DNA of 64,000 nt, taken from Paracentrotus lividus. Lineage: Eukaryota; Echinodermata; Echinoidea; Camarodonta; Echinidae. The DNA is taken from positions 25,354,841-25,418,840 of the forward strand of contig CALNVZ010000174.1 of assembly GCA_940671915.1 (NCBI GenBank), written 5' to 3'. The notes under the pieces are model-generated. The model was not told the DNA's origin. It saw only the letters and a program-made list of their open reading frames with translations, and searched no databases. The position numbers and the translations under genes were made by a program. Every line of letters starts with the position of its first letter. The stretch's first letter is position 1. This document shows, piece by piece, positions 36,401-45,048 of this stretch.

Positions 36401-37444
36401 CTCTGTTCTAATTGATTATGATTAGGTAAGAGTCCTTACGGAGACACACGCTGTCAAGGAGCTGGGCAGCCTCAGCAGCCACAAAGAGATACCAACATGG
36501 ACCTACTATCAGCACTCCTTCATAAGGTGGATAAAGACAATGTCAATCCATTCAGACATTCACAGTTACTACAGATAGTGGCTCAGAGGGTTAGTAAGGT
36601 TTACTTTCAATCAACAACTCTTCTTTTGAATTCTATGTCCCGTATTTACAATAGCCACCTAAGTTAAATCTGGCCTAAAAAGTTGGCCTCGTTAAGCAAT
36701 GGCTTTAACCTGTCCTAAGTCTGAAGTTAGCCGCCAACTTTTTAAAGTTAAAGAGCTTAAAATTAGATGGCTTTCATTAATACACAGCATTATCTTTAAC
36801 TAACTTATATTCTAAGCAGAGTGTACCAGGGTTCTCAACCTGGCTTTCATTAATACACAGCATTATCTTTAACTAACTTATATTCTAAGCAGAGTGTACC
36901 AGGGTTCTCAACCTGTTGGGCAAGTGTACAATTACAAGTCAAATGACTAGCCTTGTCCAACAGACAGTTTTATTCTTATTTAAAGTCAAATTTGTGAATT
37001 TAAACTTATAAAATCTTTTCACATCAGTAACATTTTAAGCTGGTACTTTATAATGGTATGCAAGCACCCCCCCCTTTCTTTACAGTTGGTTAAGATAAAT
37101 CAAGCAAACTGTAAATCCTCCTTACAAATCTACAGGTGTCTGGAAACGGCTCTCCTAAAACACCAAACGCTCCATTACACGCCAGCACATCAGCCCTACC
37201 AACCTCCATCACAAACACAGATAAACCTGATCAGTCACAGCAGCAGCAGCAGCAGCAGCAACCAGGCACAGGGCGTAAGAGCAGTATCACCCAGCTCTTA
37301 GGTCGGGATGTCCTGCCTCTTGGGACAGTCTTGCCCCTAATCACCAACCTGGACGCAGAGGTGAATGCACCACTGCCTAATGTAAACAGGCTACTGCAGG
37401 GTGAGGATATCCTTCAAGCCTTAGACCTGACGGCTCCTTACTGA
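6886..37444 (+). CDS. HIF1A: HIF-alpha (hypoxia-inducible factor alpha), 14 visible exons, 5' end missing
   Basis: Oxygen-regulated bHLH-PAS transcription factor; the family pairs with ARNT in the nucleus and binds RCGTG hypoxia response elements. The 14 exons join in phase to 934 codons ending in TGA at 37442-37444. Visible residues: bHLH about 1-58, PAS-A about 72-185, PAS-B about 225-335, first degron LAYLAP 401-406, second degron [17 protein letters not shown] around Pro519, KRK basic patch 719-721, VKRE sumoylation-like site at Lys765, Q8 run, and a C-terminal activation domain with EVNAP (Asn909). In the family, PHD enzymes hydroxylate the two degron prolines for VHL capture and FIH hydroxylates the Asn. 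Order and content match vertebrate HIF-1/2 alpha rather than SIM or NPAS, which lack the degrons. Length is close to the usual 800-950 residues. The exon with the start Met was not found. Confidence 0.97.
7074..7773. other. HIF intron after exon 1
   Basis: AT-rich, with poly-A runs near 7691-7720 close to the acceptor. Nothing else recognised. Confidence 0.6.
7774..7937 (+). CDS. HIF1A: HIF-alpha visible exon 2: start of PAS-A
   Basis: Acceptor CTTGCAG, donor GTGAGG. It enters with two bases of a split Glu codon and leaves in phase 0. The acidic linker ([12 protein letters not shown]) leads into [19 protein letters not shown] and [11 protein letters not shown], the first strands and helices of a PAS fold. 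The GDMIYIS core is near identical to vertebrate HIF-alpha. Confidence 0.96.
8534..8682 (+). mobile_element. piggyBac-type MITE, left-end fragment
   Basis: Starts TTAACCCTATTCTGACTGG, then a poly-G / TCAATTTGA / poly-C palindrome, GCCGCGCAACCG and TTTCTTTCAAGTGTCCCGCA, which align with the left ends of the elements at 41789 and 51981. The rest is lost; unrelated repeat-like sequence follows to about 8940. It lies in the HIF intron between exons 2 and 3. Confidence 0.6.
9516..9719 (+). CDS. HIF1A: HIF-alpha visible exon 3: PAS-A core
   Basis: Acceptor AACACAG, donor GTATGG, 68 whole codons. Reads [20 protein letters not shown] then a linker and [24 protein letters not shown]. The [10 protein letters not shown] helix and the RVKCTLT strand are hallmarks of HIF and SIM PAS-A domains. 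In-frame with exons on both sides. Confidence 0.96.
9720..10322. other. HIF intron after exon 3
   Basis: About 600 bases of AT-rich sequence with no repeat or exon recognised. A pyrimidine-rich stretch (CATCTCTTTCTCTTTCC) precedes the acceptor. Confidence 0.6.
10323..10519 (+). CDS. HIF1A: HIF-alpha visible exon 4: end of PAS-A and start of PAS-B
   Basis: Acceptor TCCTACAG, donor GTGACT. Reads [11 protein letters not shown] at the PAS-A end, then [21 protein letters not shown] and the PAS-B opening [16 protein letters not shown]. The PIPHPSNIE linker between the PAS domains is nearly unchanged from human HIF1A. The exon ends two bases into an Arg codon. Confidence 0.96.
11021..11206 (+). mobile_element. 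Terminal hairpin and GTCC microsatellite of a pearl/Helentron-like element
   Basis: ATGCCTCCGCCACCGAAGG and its complement TGCCGGAGGCAT form a terminal hairpin, followed by TTTTCGGGTTGTCC and a run of GTCC to about 11101. The same end in opposite orientation closes the complete element at 53438-54645. Sequence quality drops after about 11210. Confidence 0.65.
11210..14696. other. Probable uncorrected long-read gap fill
   Basis: Units with GTGACCTTTGACC are recognisable but full of single-base indels. From about 12055 to 13735 the sequence is a noisy reverse complement of 14722-16255, including HIF exons 5 and 6. The stretch ends at a 25-N gap. I annotate no gene here; open frames inside are artefacts. 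Confidence 0.75.
14697..14721. other. Assembly gap of exactly 25 N
   Basis: Run of 25 N. Just to its right, GCATGCC and GACCGTGCGCGGTCGAAG (14772-14800) resemble the other terminus of the 53438 element family, so a repeat straddles the gap. Confidence 0.95.
14902..15008 (+). CDS. HIF1A: HIF-alpha visible exon 5: PAS-B
   Basis: Acceptor CATCTGTAG, donor GTGAGT. Completes Arg, then [20 protein letters not shown] and [15 protein letters not shown], matching the PAS-B ITELMGYEPEEL...YEYYHALDSD segment of HIF-alpha. An inverted, indel-ridden copy of this exon is seen near 13420-13560 inside the suspect gap fill; the copy here is intact and is the coding one. Confidence 0.96.
15665..15693 (+). repeat. 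CT microsatellite used as polypyrimidine tract
   Basis: About 14 CT units lie eight to ten bases from the CAG acceptor of HIF exon 6. No other pyrimidine tract is available at that acceptor. Confidence 0.9.
15704..15851 (+). CDS. HIF1A: HIF-alpha visible exon 6: PAS-B and PAC motif
   Basis: Acceptor ATTCCTCAG directly follows a CT dinucleotide microsatellite that acts as polypyrimidine tract; donor GTATGT. Reads [40 protein letters not shown] and IVCVNYAI, the C-terminal strands of PAS-B. Both ends are split codons that match the neighbours. An inverted noisy copy lies near 12500-12720. Confidence 0.96.
18362..18775. repeat. Polypurine tract with a (GA)24 microsatellite
   Basis: GA repeat at 18373-18420 runs into some 350 bases that are almost all A and G on the plus strand. 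Long Ser/Leu/Pro open frames on the opposite strand are translations of this low-complexity DNA. Confidence 0.95.
20365..20430 (+). mobile_element. Mariner-like terminal repeat fragment
   Basis: CCGAGTGAGTCAAAAAAAAC followed by TTTACACC resembles the ends of many Tc1/mariner transposons. I found no matching inverted end downstream, so this is at most a solo terminus or truncated copy. Confidence 0.35.
24751..24870 (+). mobile_element. Candidate tRNA-derived SINE
   Basis: TAGTCTAGTGG (24758-24768) fits the RNA polymerase III A box and GGGTTCCATCC (24796-24806) fits the B box with one mismatch, spaced as in tRNA genes. It lacks a foldable full tRNA, so a SINE head is likelier than a tRNA gene. 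A degenerate relative with GGGTTTGAGTCC lies near 29342. Confidence 0.5.
25793..26049. mobile_element. Short repeat with GTTCCCAGC ends and TCAGGGAAA motifs, copy 1
   Basis: Begins GTTCCCAGCCCATCAGGGAA and ends ATGCTGGGAA, short inverted termini. The word TCAGGG(A)AA recurs about six times inside. A second copy is at 44113-44392. No coding capacity. Confidence 0.8.
28016..28185 (+). CDS. HIF1A: HIF-alpha visible exon 7: linker between PAS-B and first degron
   Basis: Acceptor GATGTACAG after a 12.2 kb intron, donor GTAAGT. It completes a Ser codon (S-GVEHGD follows NYAI, as SGIIQHD follows NYVV in human), then an acidic Lys/Glu stretch and a PPPP run. Sequence conservation is low beyond the first residues. 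Assignment rests on phase, splice sites and the SGVEHGD match. Confidence 0.9.
29892..29960 (+). CDS. HIF1A: HIF-alpha visible exon 8: N-terminal oxygen-dependent degron
   Basis: Small 69-base exon, acceptor CTCCTACAG, donor GTAAAT. Reads [25 protein letters not shown] fits the LXXLAP consensus for prolyl hydroxylation and aligns with human TLLAPAAGDTIISLD around Pro402, so this is the N-ODD proline (visible Pro406). A strong C/T-rich tract begins about 50 bases past the donor. Confidence 0.94.
29980..30190. repeat. C/T-rich polypyrimidine tract downstream of degron exon
   Basis: About 200 bases are nearly pure C and T on the plus strand (CCCCTCCCTTTCCCC-type words). It begins just past the donor of HIF exon 8. 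Open frames on either strand reflect only this composition. Confidence 0.95.
31075..31172 (-). repeat. Dispersed repeat, short copy
   Basis: Reverse complement contains AGGGATGCAGTAACATTGAA, CTCATTTTGCCAACAT and ATTATAAAC, matching the repeats at 62817 and 63690. As at 63690, the end abuts a TTAACCCT-type MITE terminus. Confidence 0.65.
31173..31690 (+). mobile_element. piggyBac-type MITE, divergent copy
   Basis: Starts TTTAACCCTATTATAACTGG, with a poly-G / TCATTTTGA / poly-C-type core, ATATCTCGGCCGCGG and AATTTCTTATGTATTCTATT (the reverse-complement inner word of the family). The right end is unclear. Confidence 0.5.
31896..32053 (+). CDS. HIF1A: HIF-alpha visible exon 9: acidic linker
   Basis: Acceptor TTTTCATTAG, donor GTACGG. 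It completes Asp, then [20 protein letters not shown] and [19 protein letters not shown]. Acidic and Pro/Phe-rich, as expected for the region between the two degrons. Not strongly conserved; supported by phase (2 bases in, phase 0 out) and position. Confidence 0.88.
32566..33663. mobile_element. Mariner-type transposon, internally deleted, 1.1 kb
   Basis: Ends CAGTGCGTCCCAGAAAAAAG and its reverse complement CTTTTTTCTGGGACGCACTG, flanked by TA on both sides, the target duplication of Tc1/mariner. The inverted similarity extends over some 200 bases per arm. The centre holds a broken transposase piece. It sits in the HIF intron between exons 9 and 10. Confidence 0.88.
32803..33010 (-). pseudogene. 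Transposase fragment, DD34D mariner-like, broken
   Basis: Minus-strand translation gives DGAHRSVAV, a stop, then [20 protein letters not shown] and [23 protein letters not shown] before a stop at 32803. DGA and [15 protein letters not shown] are the second and third catalytic Asp regions of mariner-like DDE transposases, with 34 residues between the two Asp. The N-terminal half is missing and there is an in-frame stop. Confidence 0.8.
33876..33980 (+). CDS. HIF1A: HIF-alpha visible exon 10: linker before second degron
   Basis: Acceptor CCCGCACAG, donor GTAAGA, 35 whole codons, phase 0 at both ends, reading [20 protein letters not shown] and [15 protein letters not shown]. Because it is symmetrical it could be skipped without a frameshift. 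Weakly conserved, so the call rests on splice signals and frame. Confidence 0.8.
34527..34687 (+). CDS. HIF1A: HIF-alpha visible exon 11: C-terminal oxygen-dependent degron
   Basis: Acceptor GCATTACAG, donor GTGAGT. Reads [20 protein letters not shown], aligned with human DLEMLAPYIPMDDDFQL (Pro564). The hydroxylated proline is visible Pro519. The residue before Ala-Pro is Arg, not the Leu of LXXLAP; as I recall, the fly HIF-alpha Sima has a similar AMRAPYIP. The following [11 protein letters not shown] is an acidic activation-domain-like segment. Confidence 0.96.
35138..35799 (+). CDS. HIF1A: HIF-alpha visible exon 12: Pro/Ser-rich region, nuclear localisation patch
   Basis: Largest exon, 662 bases, acceptor TACACAG, donor GTAACG. 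About 150 residues of low-complexity Ser/Pro/Met sequence, then [39 protein letters not shown] and [14 protein letters not shown] and RKISR form a bipartite-like basic patch where human HIF1A has RKRKMEHDG. VKRE fits the PsiKxE sumoylation consensus. The open frame extends upstream of the acceptor but that part is intron. Confidence 0.95.
36186..36246. repeat. Near-perfect 61-base hairpin in HIF intron 12
   Basis: GATCTGAAATAT...AAGCGCGTTGCAAAA pairs with TTTTGCAATGCGCTT...ATATTTCAGATC; about 28 pairs with a minimal loop. Could be a tiny MITE or, less likely, a small-RNA precursor. Confidence 0.8.
36426..36589 (+). CDS. HIF1A: HIF-alpha visible exon 13
   Basis: Acceptor ATGATTAG, donor GTTAGT (a GTAAGG-like alternative nine bases on would add VSK in frame). 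Reads [20 protein letters not shown] then [20 protein letters not shown] and [15 protein letters not shown]. Leucine-rich helix before the C-terminal activation domain. Moderately certain 3' boundary. Confidence 0.88.
36768..36913 (+). repeat. Exact 73-base tandem duplication in HIF intron 13
   Basis: The unit TGGCTTTCATTAATACACAG...GGTTCTCAACC occurs twice, head to tail, with no difference that I can see. Confidence 0.95.
37136..37444 (+). CDS. HIF1A: HIF-alpha visible exon 14: C-terminal activation domain and stop
   Basis: Acceptor ATCTACAG. Reads [10 protein letters not shown], a Q8 run from a CAG repeat (about 37237-37262), then [20 protein letters not shown] and [11 protein letters not shown] before TGA. 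It aligns with human [27 protein letters not shown], the C-TAD that binds the CBP/p300 CH1 domain. Asn909 in EVNAP is the FIH-type hydroxylation site, so that switch is likely kept. Confidence 0.97.
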   Translation: MSGNGSPKTPNAPLHASTSALPTSITNTDKPDQSQQQQQQQQPGTGRKSSITQLLGRDVLPLGTVLPLITNLDAEVNAPLPNVNRLLQGEDILQALDLTAPY

Positions 37445-40400
37445 CCCTAACTCGACCCCTGTGTAGACAGGGATGGAGAAACGGACTTGAGGTCTTTATG
37501 GTCGTGCTTGCACATTGAACTCTTGAAATCAAGAATGTTGTTGACCTCTCATGAAGTTAGGTTGGAAGACAGACATCGATGTCCTCGCTTACAAATTGAA
37601 TCTTTCAATAACAACTTCTGTAGTCTTAACTATATGCAAAATAAATAAGAATGGAATATGATAAATGTACCTTGATTAACCTGCTTCAAAAAAAGAAAGA
37701 CAAAAAAAACTTGCTCAAATATTTACTACAACTTATCTTCTTGTATAATGAATATAAAAAACAGTGTCGTGTGTGGGTTTTGCATATCCAAATGTTAATC
37801 CATTGTTATAGGTACTGTACATAAAGAAGTCAGAGTAGCAGTGAAATGCATTAGAGTGGAGCTTGAGCATGTATAATGGAATTGTTTGTGTAGGAATTTT
37901 GATGCCCCTAAAATGCACAAATTTGATTCATGGATATATGTGTTACTTGGAGAGCTTTTTATTCAGTGTTGTACAGCATTAGAAAAAAAAAAAACTTTCT
38001 GAAGCTTACATAATTAAAAAAAATATGATAAACTATATTTGAAAAATGACTGTGATGTATATTCTTAGATGCTCTATAGCTTTACTAAAGCTTTACAAGT
38101 GCATTTGTAAATGCTGTGTATATTGTTGGACTATCTTGTATTTCTATTTACACTATGTTGCTGCAAACCTTATTATGTTCTTACTTGTAAATTTAATTAT
38201 CAAGCACTATCTTTTTAAAGAAAATTAAATAACTCTTTTTAAAATAGCAAATCCAAAACCAATATATACCCTTACTGTATGGAAAGTATATAGCTAATAT
38301 TTGGCTGAGTGTAATAGGACTCGGTTAGTTGAGTTAGATCAGTCAGTGGTCAAAATATGGAGAATAGGCGCGAGTGTGCAGTGTTTCCAAAACTCCCTTA
38401 TTTATGCTTACATGTAGATGCGAAATCATACTATTAATGTTTAAGTGATCACACATCATTACAGGAAGTACATTTTGCATAGCCGGAAATAGATCTACTT
38501 TCTTGTTAAAATTCTGGCTATCAAGCACTTGCGATATGTTAGTATATACATGAAGAAGAAAATGTTTCAAAATGAATTGTGTATAGAAGATAATTATTAT
38601 ATTTTTCATCAAACCTTATTTCTTGTTTTGATTGATCTACTTTGTACCTTGTATATACACCCTGTTGGTTTGGTGAAGGTCATCACTTTACCTATTATCT
38701 GATTCATTTCAGAATTAATTCACGTCTGTACTTAGATGGCTAGATTTACAGTCCAGTAGTACATCATTGATGCACATTTATTGGATTAATGCTAAATGTA
38801 AAGGGGAAAAAAAAAAAGATTTTCAGATACAAATTTATTTTGTTTTCATAGAGTTAAGGATGAACGGAGGGTTCTAATAAAAGTGTTAAAGTAGCTCAAA
38901 TTCTATTCTTGATACAACAGATTGATGACAGTTTGAAAAAAAAACTCGACATAATTTTGTACTAAAGTGTATTTTTCTCTTTATTTTGGTTAATCTCTTG
39001 TTATCGGTGTGTGTGTACAGAATTATATGTGCTGTCTTTGCAAATTATTGAATGTGATTGAGTAGGGTGTAAATCAATATTATTGGTGTTGATATTATCA
39101 TTGATGTATTTCACTTTTTGCACATTTCCAAGTGAAACTGTAAGAGAAAGACAATTTAAACCAAGCTACTAGTGAGATGAGTTGTTGTGAAAGGATTGGC
39201 TTTAGAACCAAGCCCTGTAGTGTTTTACTGCACAGCCCTGAGTATGATTTGACTTCATCAATGTGTAATATACGCATGGATTGTAAGTTTACTTCTGAGA
39301 ATAATTTTACTACATCGGAGTAAAATTTTACCACATGAGAATGTAGATTAATTTCAAAATCCTAGTTTACTACATCAGATTGTAATTTTACTCCAATATG
39401 GGTGGTATACTCAACCCTAAACCATTCATACAGTTCAAGAATTTCAATACTAGATGTACATATCGTTTGGGGAATTACCAGTATCATGCTTGGTGGTGGT
39501 TTGTTTTGTATAATACACTCCACTTATGATAAAAGCAATCACTAATCCATGTTATAAGATATTGTTCAAGTTGAGATAAAATAAACTGCTGCGTCATGTT
39601 ATGTTTTGTGTGTGCAAGCTTAGCTTATTTACCACCGCTCAAAGCGGAAGATACATGTGTATATAAAATGAAACATCCGATCTCTTGTGTACAGGTCAAT
39701 TTGAAATGCAAGATTGTTTTGGTAAAATTATGGAACATCTGTATTGTTTGGTACCCGTAATAGATGTAATACTTTCTCTTGTCAATAGGGAATGCAAAAA
39801 CATATGTCCCATTTTCTTTGATATGTATGCCTATTAAACAAATAATGTTAACTCCATTACTTCATCATGTCAAATGATTTCACCAAACCATCTTGTAAGG
39901 AGCAAAATTGTATTTCTTCAAACAAATTTTGATTTGTTTGATCTGAATTGCCCATTATTACATCACAAATTGACCAACCTTAATGGATTCAGTATGAATG
40001 TACATGTAGTCCTGAGGTGTCACAGACATTTCCATATATTTTATTCAAATTGTACATAATTTTATGAATGGGAATTTGGGCATAGATTTGTTCAGCTGTG
40101 TTTGTGTCAGTGTGTTTTGTTTGCTGAAGGCCGTTTACGATTCAGACATTATACAAGCAAGAATATGTTTAAAAGAAAGAAAGAAATGCTTTTATTATTG
40201 CCAGCTCATGTAAATTGCATTTGATTTGCTTTAACATATTATGCATTGAATTTGTGATCCTAAGGTTTTAGAATTAACCTTTTAAAGGTTTTTAAATGAC
40301 GCTTTTATTTCAAAGAGAAGCAGAATTGATTCAGGCCGAATTTTTGGTGAGATTTAAGATGAGAAGCTTTATTGTTGATTAGCAGTGTTGAACAGACTAT

Positions 40401-41788
40401 ATGGTGATGGGTTATTATAAGAAAGCATTGTGTGTTTAATAACTGTAAGTTATGATATCTAAATTGGCATAGTTGGCTAGCTGTACAGCGGCAAATAGAA
40501 TCTAATGTGCGTTCAACTTCTGTCAACTTACTGTATATTGGCATGGGAAATAGCTACTTTGTTTCAAAATAATCTGCCCCCTCCCCATTGTAGGCTCATG
40601 TTTCGTTTTTAAAAAAATGCAAATTGTAAAAATGAAGACATATTCCATTTGAAGCAGTATTTCAATTTGTGGGCCCTTGATGCCCGTTGACGTCTCTGAC
40701 ACATTTAGGGTTAGATTTTGGGTCATACATGTAATTTGGTTTGGGTTAGGGCCCCTAATCCTAACCCAACCCTAAACCTAAAACCAACTCTTGCTCCAAC
40801 TCTAGCCCTTATGCTAACCATAATCCTATTTTATCATAATATCAGGGGTAAAGAAATGAAACACTGGTCTGGTTTTATTTCAACAAATATTATGGCTTTG
40901 AAACTGACACCATGCAATGGCTATGATAATGATCAACAGGGATTGGAAAAAATTAGATGATGTTGGACATTTTCTGTTACCACAAAAAAAATTCAAGAAC
41001 ATATAAAACATATCAGCTCTCAACAAAATAAAGTGTTTGTACCCGTACATACTGTGATAACGGGATGCAGAACTATATTAATTCTTGGCAAGAAAAAGAA
41101 GAATAGGTATCAGTCCCTACATGAACATGTATATATTTTTTCTTCAGAAATTGTAGTCAAGTTGATATTGTTCTTATATCTTGCTGTACATGTAAATTCA
41201 TGTTTAAATATTATAAGGTGTTCAAATTATGTAAGCCCAATAATTTAAATTTCCTGCATTCTTTTGGATATCTCTAAATAATCCTTGGTTTATTTTTGTA
41301 ATAGTCTTGCCAAGTACTATAAGGGGTGATATGTATTCCTTTTAAATATTTTCTGATTACTGTCTTGATATCTCTATGAAAAAATAACTATAGTGACAAT
41401 CTTTATACTGCTTTATATAAAGTATCTGAAATATCAATATATTTATGTAATGCTTAATGTCATCTCATTTGTTAAAAAGGCGAAAGAATAATTTGTACAT
41501 CTCTTGAATCAATCAATTTACAACAGATGAAAAACTGAGAACTAAATTTATTTTGTATGTTTGTTTTGTTTTGTTTTGTTTTGTTTTTTTATAGATATAT
41601 TTCTTGACTCTTAAATATTACTTACTTTATTAGTACCAACCTGCCTAAACATTTAAGTACAAACAACAGAACATAATTATAGCAAAAGGAACTTTCTTTG
41701 ATTAATTCTAGAATCCTACATTATTTAGAGTCTTATGTTCATTTTACTTGTCTCAAAATTATATTAATTTTTCTTTCATTCAATTAGA
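37445..41788 (+). other. HIF 3' UTR and downstream intergenic DNA
   Basis: AT-rich with no recognisable exon. Candidate AATAAA poly(A) signals occur at 37640, 38876 and 39580; I cannot tell which is used. Near 40733-40830 there is a run of TAACCC/CCTAAC-like words resembling degenerate telomere repeat. Confidence 0.6.
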
Positions 41789-42540
41789 TTAACCCTAAAA
41801 GGCCTGGGGGGGCGGATTCCGCCCGCCCCCCCCTTCAACGTTTCATGTTAGATCTCGGTAACGCATAAGGCTGTCGATCGTTTCACAACTTTTTTCTTTC
41901 AAGTCTCGCGCAAATTTTAAGACCAAATTTGCAACATCCGGGTACGCGGTTCTAAAGTTACGCAACATTTTGTACATGCTCGTCAGACCGAAAATTGTTC
42001 AAAATGTGATTTTGTGTACAAATCCAATACAAATGTATTTCAAGTCAATATTTATAAATGTATGATTATTTTTGCTTTTACTGTTTCAAATAATTTAGTT
42101 TTTGGTTCTTTGTGGTCGTGATAATGTCGCCGACAATTCTCAGTGAAAAACAATAGAGAACAAAGAGTCGAAAAACAAAGAAATGCACAAGAAAATTATG
42201 AAAACAATGAAATACATAAGAAATTAAATTTGATACAGAATTTTTTAAAAATGCATTTCATCAGAATCGTACAAAGAGTTAACAAATAAAAGATTAGCAA
42301 CTTTGGAGCTTTATTTAATGAATTAGAGCAATGTGTAAATTTATGCATAAATTAGCATAATTAATACCGAAAATTTTTCGGAACATTTGCCCACGCAATT
42401 TTGGAGATTTCATCCTGCGTGACGTGCATGGCAATTTTTGTCACGATTGAGCAGTCAACAGCCGAGATGGGGGGGGGGGTGGAATCCGCCCCTCCTCGAT
42501 CATAAGATGACAAAAAAAAAAACAGGTCTTTTAGGGTTAA
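41789..42540. mobile_element. piggyBac-type MITE, complete, 752 bases
   Basis: Starts TTAACCCTAAAAGGCCTGGG and ends TCTTTTAGGGTTAA: the TTAA target duplication with CCCT-type ends typical of piggyBac. Subterminal GGATTCCGCCC and GGAATCCGCCCC palindromes. Inner words match the copies at 4141 and 51981. No transposase. Confidence 0.8.
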
Positions 42541-44112
42541 TGTTATGAACAATAACATAAAAAAAGCAACAATGCTTAAATTACAATGTATTGTAAACAG
42601 AAATCATCAATGTTTAATAATCAGTAATGTTTTGTGAATGTCTTTATGTAATACATTAAGCTACAGGGTTGTTATGTAGAAAGTAGCATTAGCTACTTGT
42701 TTAGTGTCCATTCTTCTCAAATCACTTCTCTTTAAATATACTCATCAAAGGTACAGATAATCATGATTTGATTTGAATACATATGGATTTGTATTCTGTA
42801 CTGTTTTAGAAGTATTTACATCAGAATTATGCAAATACTTGTAGGAAGAAATTTGCTTTGGTCTAAGTTTTATGTCCTCCAGTCCAGAAAATGTCTTGAT
42901 TCAAGTCTTATTATATTTGATAGCATAGAATTGATATATTGGGAATATATTTTGTGGTAGAGGGGTTTTTATACCAAAATGTAAGTATTTTGTTGCTACT
43001 CCAAATGATTCCTCTTTTGATATAAAATAATAACTTTGGCATCATTCAACTGAGCTTATTGATAAAAATAATAACATTAACAAAATTTATATCTGGTTTT
43101 TATAAAGCACTTTTCCAGTTACTAGTAACTGCTCAAAGCGCTTTTCAGTATATTTCCCCATCTCATATGTCATTACTCAAGAAAGGTAAACGTATATTCA
43201 CAACTTTTTAATGCTTATTTTTAAATCTTTATGATAAATTTTATTTTTGTTTTTATTTGTGCATTCACCTTCTAAATAATTTTTCAAGGATTAATTGATA
43301 ATGGAAACCAAATACTGAAATCAGTCCATTTTCATACTAATATTACAATGTAAAATACCAGTTAATAATATATTCATATTTTTATGTTTGCCTCCACCAC
43401 ATTTGAAAAAAAAAAGTCACTGATGATGGTGGTTTATACAGAGCTGTGTCTATAGAGTTTTGCCAACTCTTGTTTTAGTACATATTGATGTGGCACATAT
43501 TGTTTTGGCAGGCAAGTACAATGGAAAATAAAAAATGCCGCATTGATTGTTGAATACCTACTGAAATGGAGCAGCCAGAGATAATCTGTAATATCTTCCT
43601 ATACAAGTCTACAACACTGTATTAAATACCATTGACTCACCATCTAAATCAGCCATGTATCAATGCAGCAGTGGATTGCTTGAAATACATGTTGCAAGTA
43701 TTCAAATTAATAAGCCACCAACATTGTGAAGTGCATGAGATAATGATCAATTCAATTTGATTTGGGGTCCGAGGGTAGAAGCATACGAAAATTTGAATAT
43801 ATTTGTGAACTGGTATATTCTCCAAAGTTTATACATGTAAAAATGGTACTGCATAGTGATTATATAATACCCAATGTGGGTTCAATTGTATGTATGCCTG
43901 ATCAATGTTCACCATATAACACCATAATAAATAGGTTTTTGTTGTGATCTGTCCTCACATTGTATGTCTCCTGCTGATTTATTTTTTGTCAAACAAAACA
44001 ATCTAAACCTCTTTACTAAAATTTTCATTTTATGTATACTTTCCAAGAAAGTGTTGTTCTTGACAAACTGAAAGCTTGACCAAGGCTTACCAGACATAGC
44101 ATCAACTAATCA

Positions 44113-44392
44113 GGGTTCCCAGCCCATCAGGGAAATCATGGGGAAAAAAATTTTCCAGTCAGGGAATTTGATAATAATGCTTCAAAATCAGGGAAAAGTC
44201 AGGGAATTTTGATTGGCCCAAAAATCAAAAGTTCGGTAGTCAGTCAGACTAGTGTTTTATACTGCAAATAGTTCACGGCGACAACAAAGAAAATTGTAAA
44301 AACTGTAAATGGGTTTAAATAATTATCAGCGAATTTTTAGATTCATCAGGGAAAAATCAGGGAATTTTGTTTTCTTGAAATGCTGGGAACCC
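44113..44392. mobile_element. Short repeat with GTTCCCAGC ends and TCAGGGAAA motifs, copy 2
   Basis: Starts GGGTTCCCAGCCCATCAGGG and ends GCTGGGAACCC. Colinear with 25793-26049, sharing GTCAGTCAGACT, TGTTTTATACTGCAAATAG and AATTTTGTTTTCTTGAAATG. Confidence 0.85.
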
Positions 44393-45048
44393 AGACTAAT
44401 ATACATGTATGCAAACTGGATTCCGAGTATTGTAGGTTATACATTAATAACATGTTAAATTAATGACTTATCATAAAATCTTGAAATAATATAAAATCTT
44501 GAAACGTCAATTGCATATACCGAATTAGACGTGGCCTGGTGAGAAAGGCAATCTGCATTCCTGCCTATTGAAGTACAATAACTTACAACAGGTACATTTG
44601 ATTTGCAACAGAAACACCTAAATTCAACGCTGTACAAATTTAACCCAGGCTAACAATGTCCATTGTTTTCCATAGAGCACCATGTTAAACAGCAGAAAAT
44701 CTTTGTCCTTTGAACAAAGAGCTCCGGTTGGCTTACTGTAAGGAAAAAGAGTGGACAGTGTTAGCCTAGGCTGAAGGTGTACCAAGTTGGTGAATTGGTG
44801 TAGAAGAGAGAGCTTTGAAAAGGAGATAGAGAGCGAGAGAGGAGAGAGAGAGAAAAAAAAAGATTGGAAAAATACACACACACACCTTCACTCACAAAAA
44901 CCTTCCCTTGTTTATACCCTTACGCAAATACACGTTCACTAGTGTAATCAAATAAATCATAGTTTGACTCCTTGTTAACAGCCATTAAATTCACCTCTTA
45001 TATGTGTATGGATGAAAGCAAGAGATATAATCCCACTAACATGTATAT

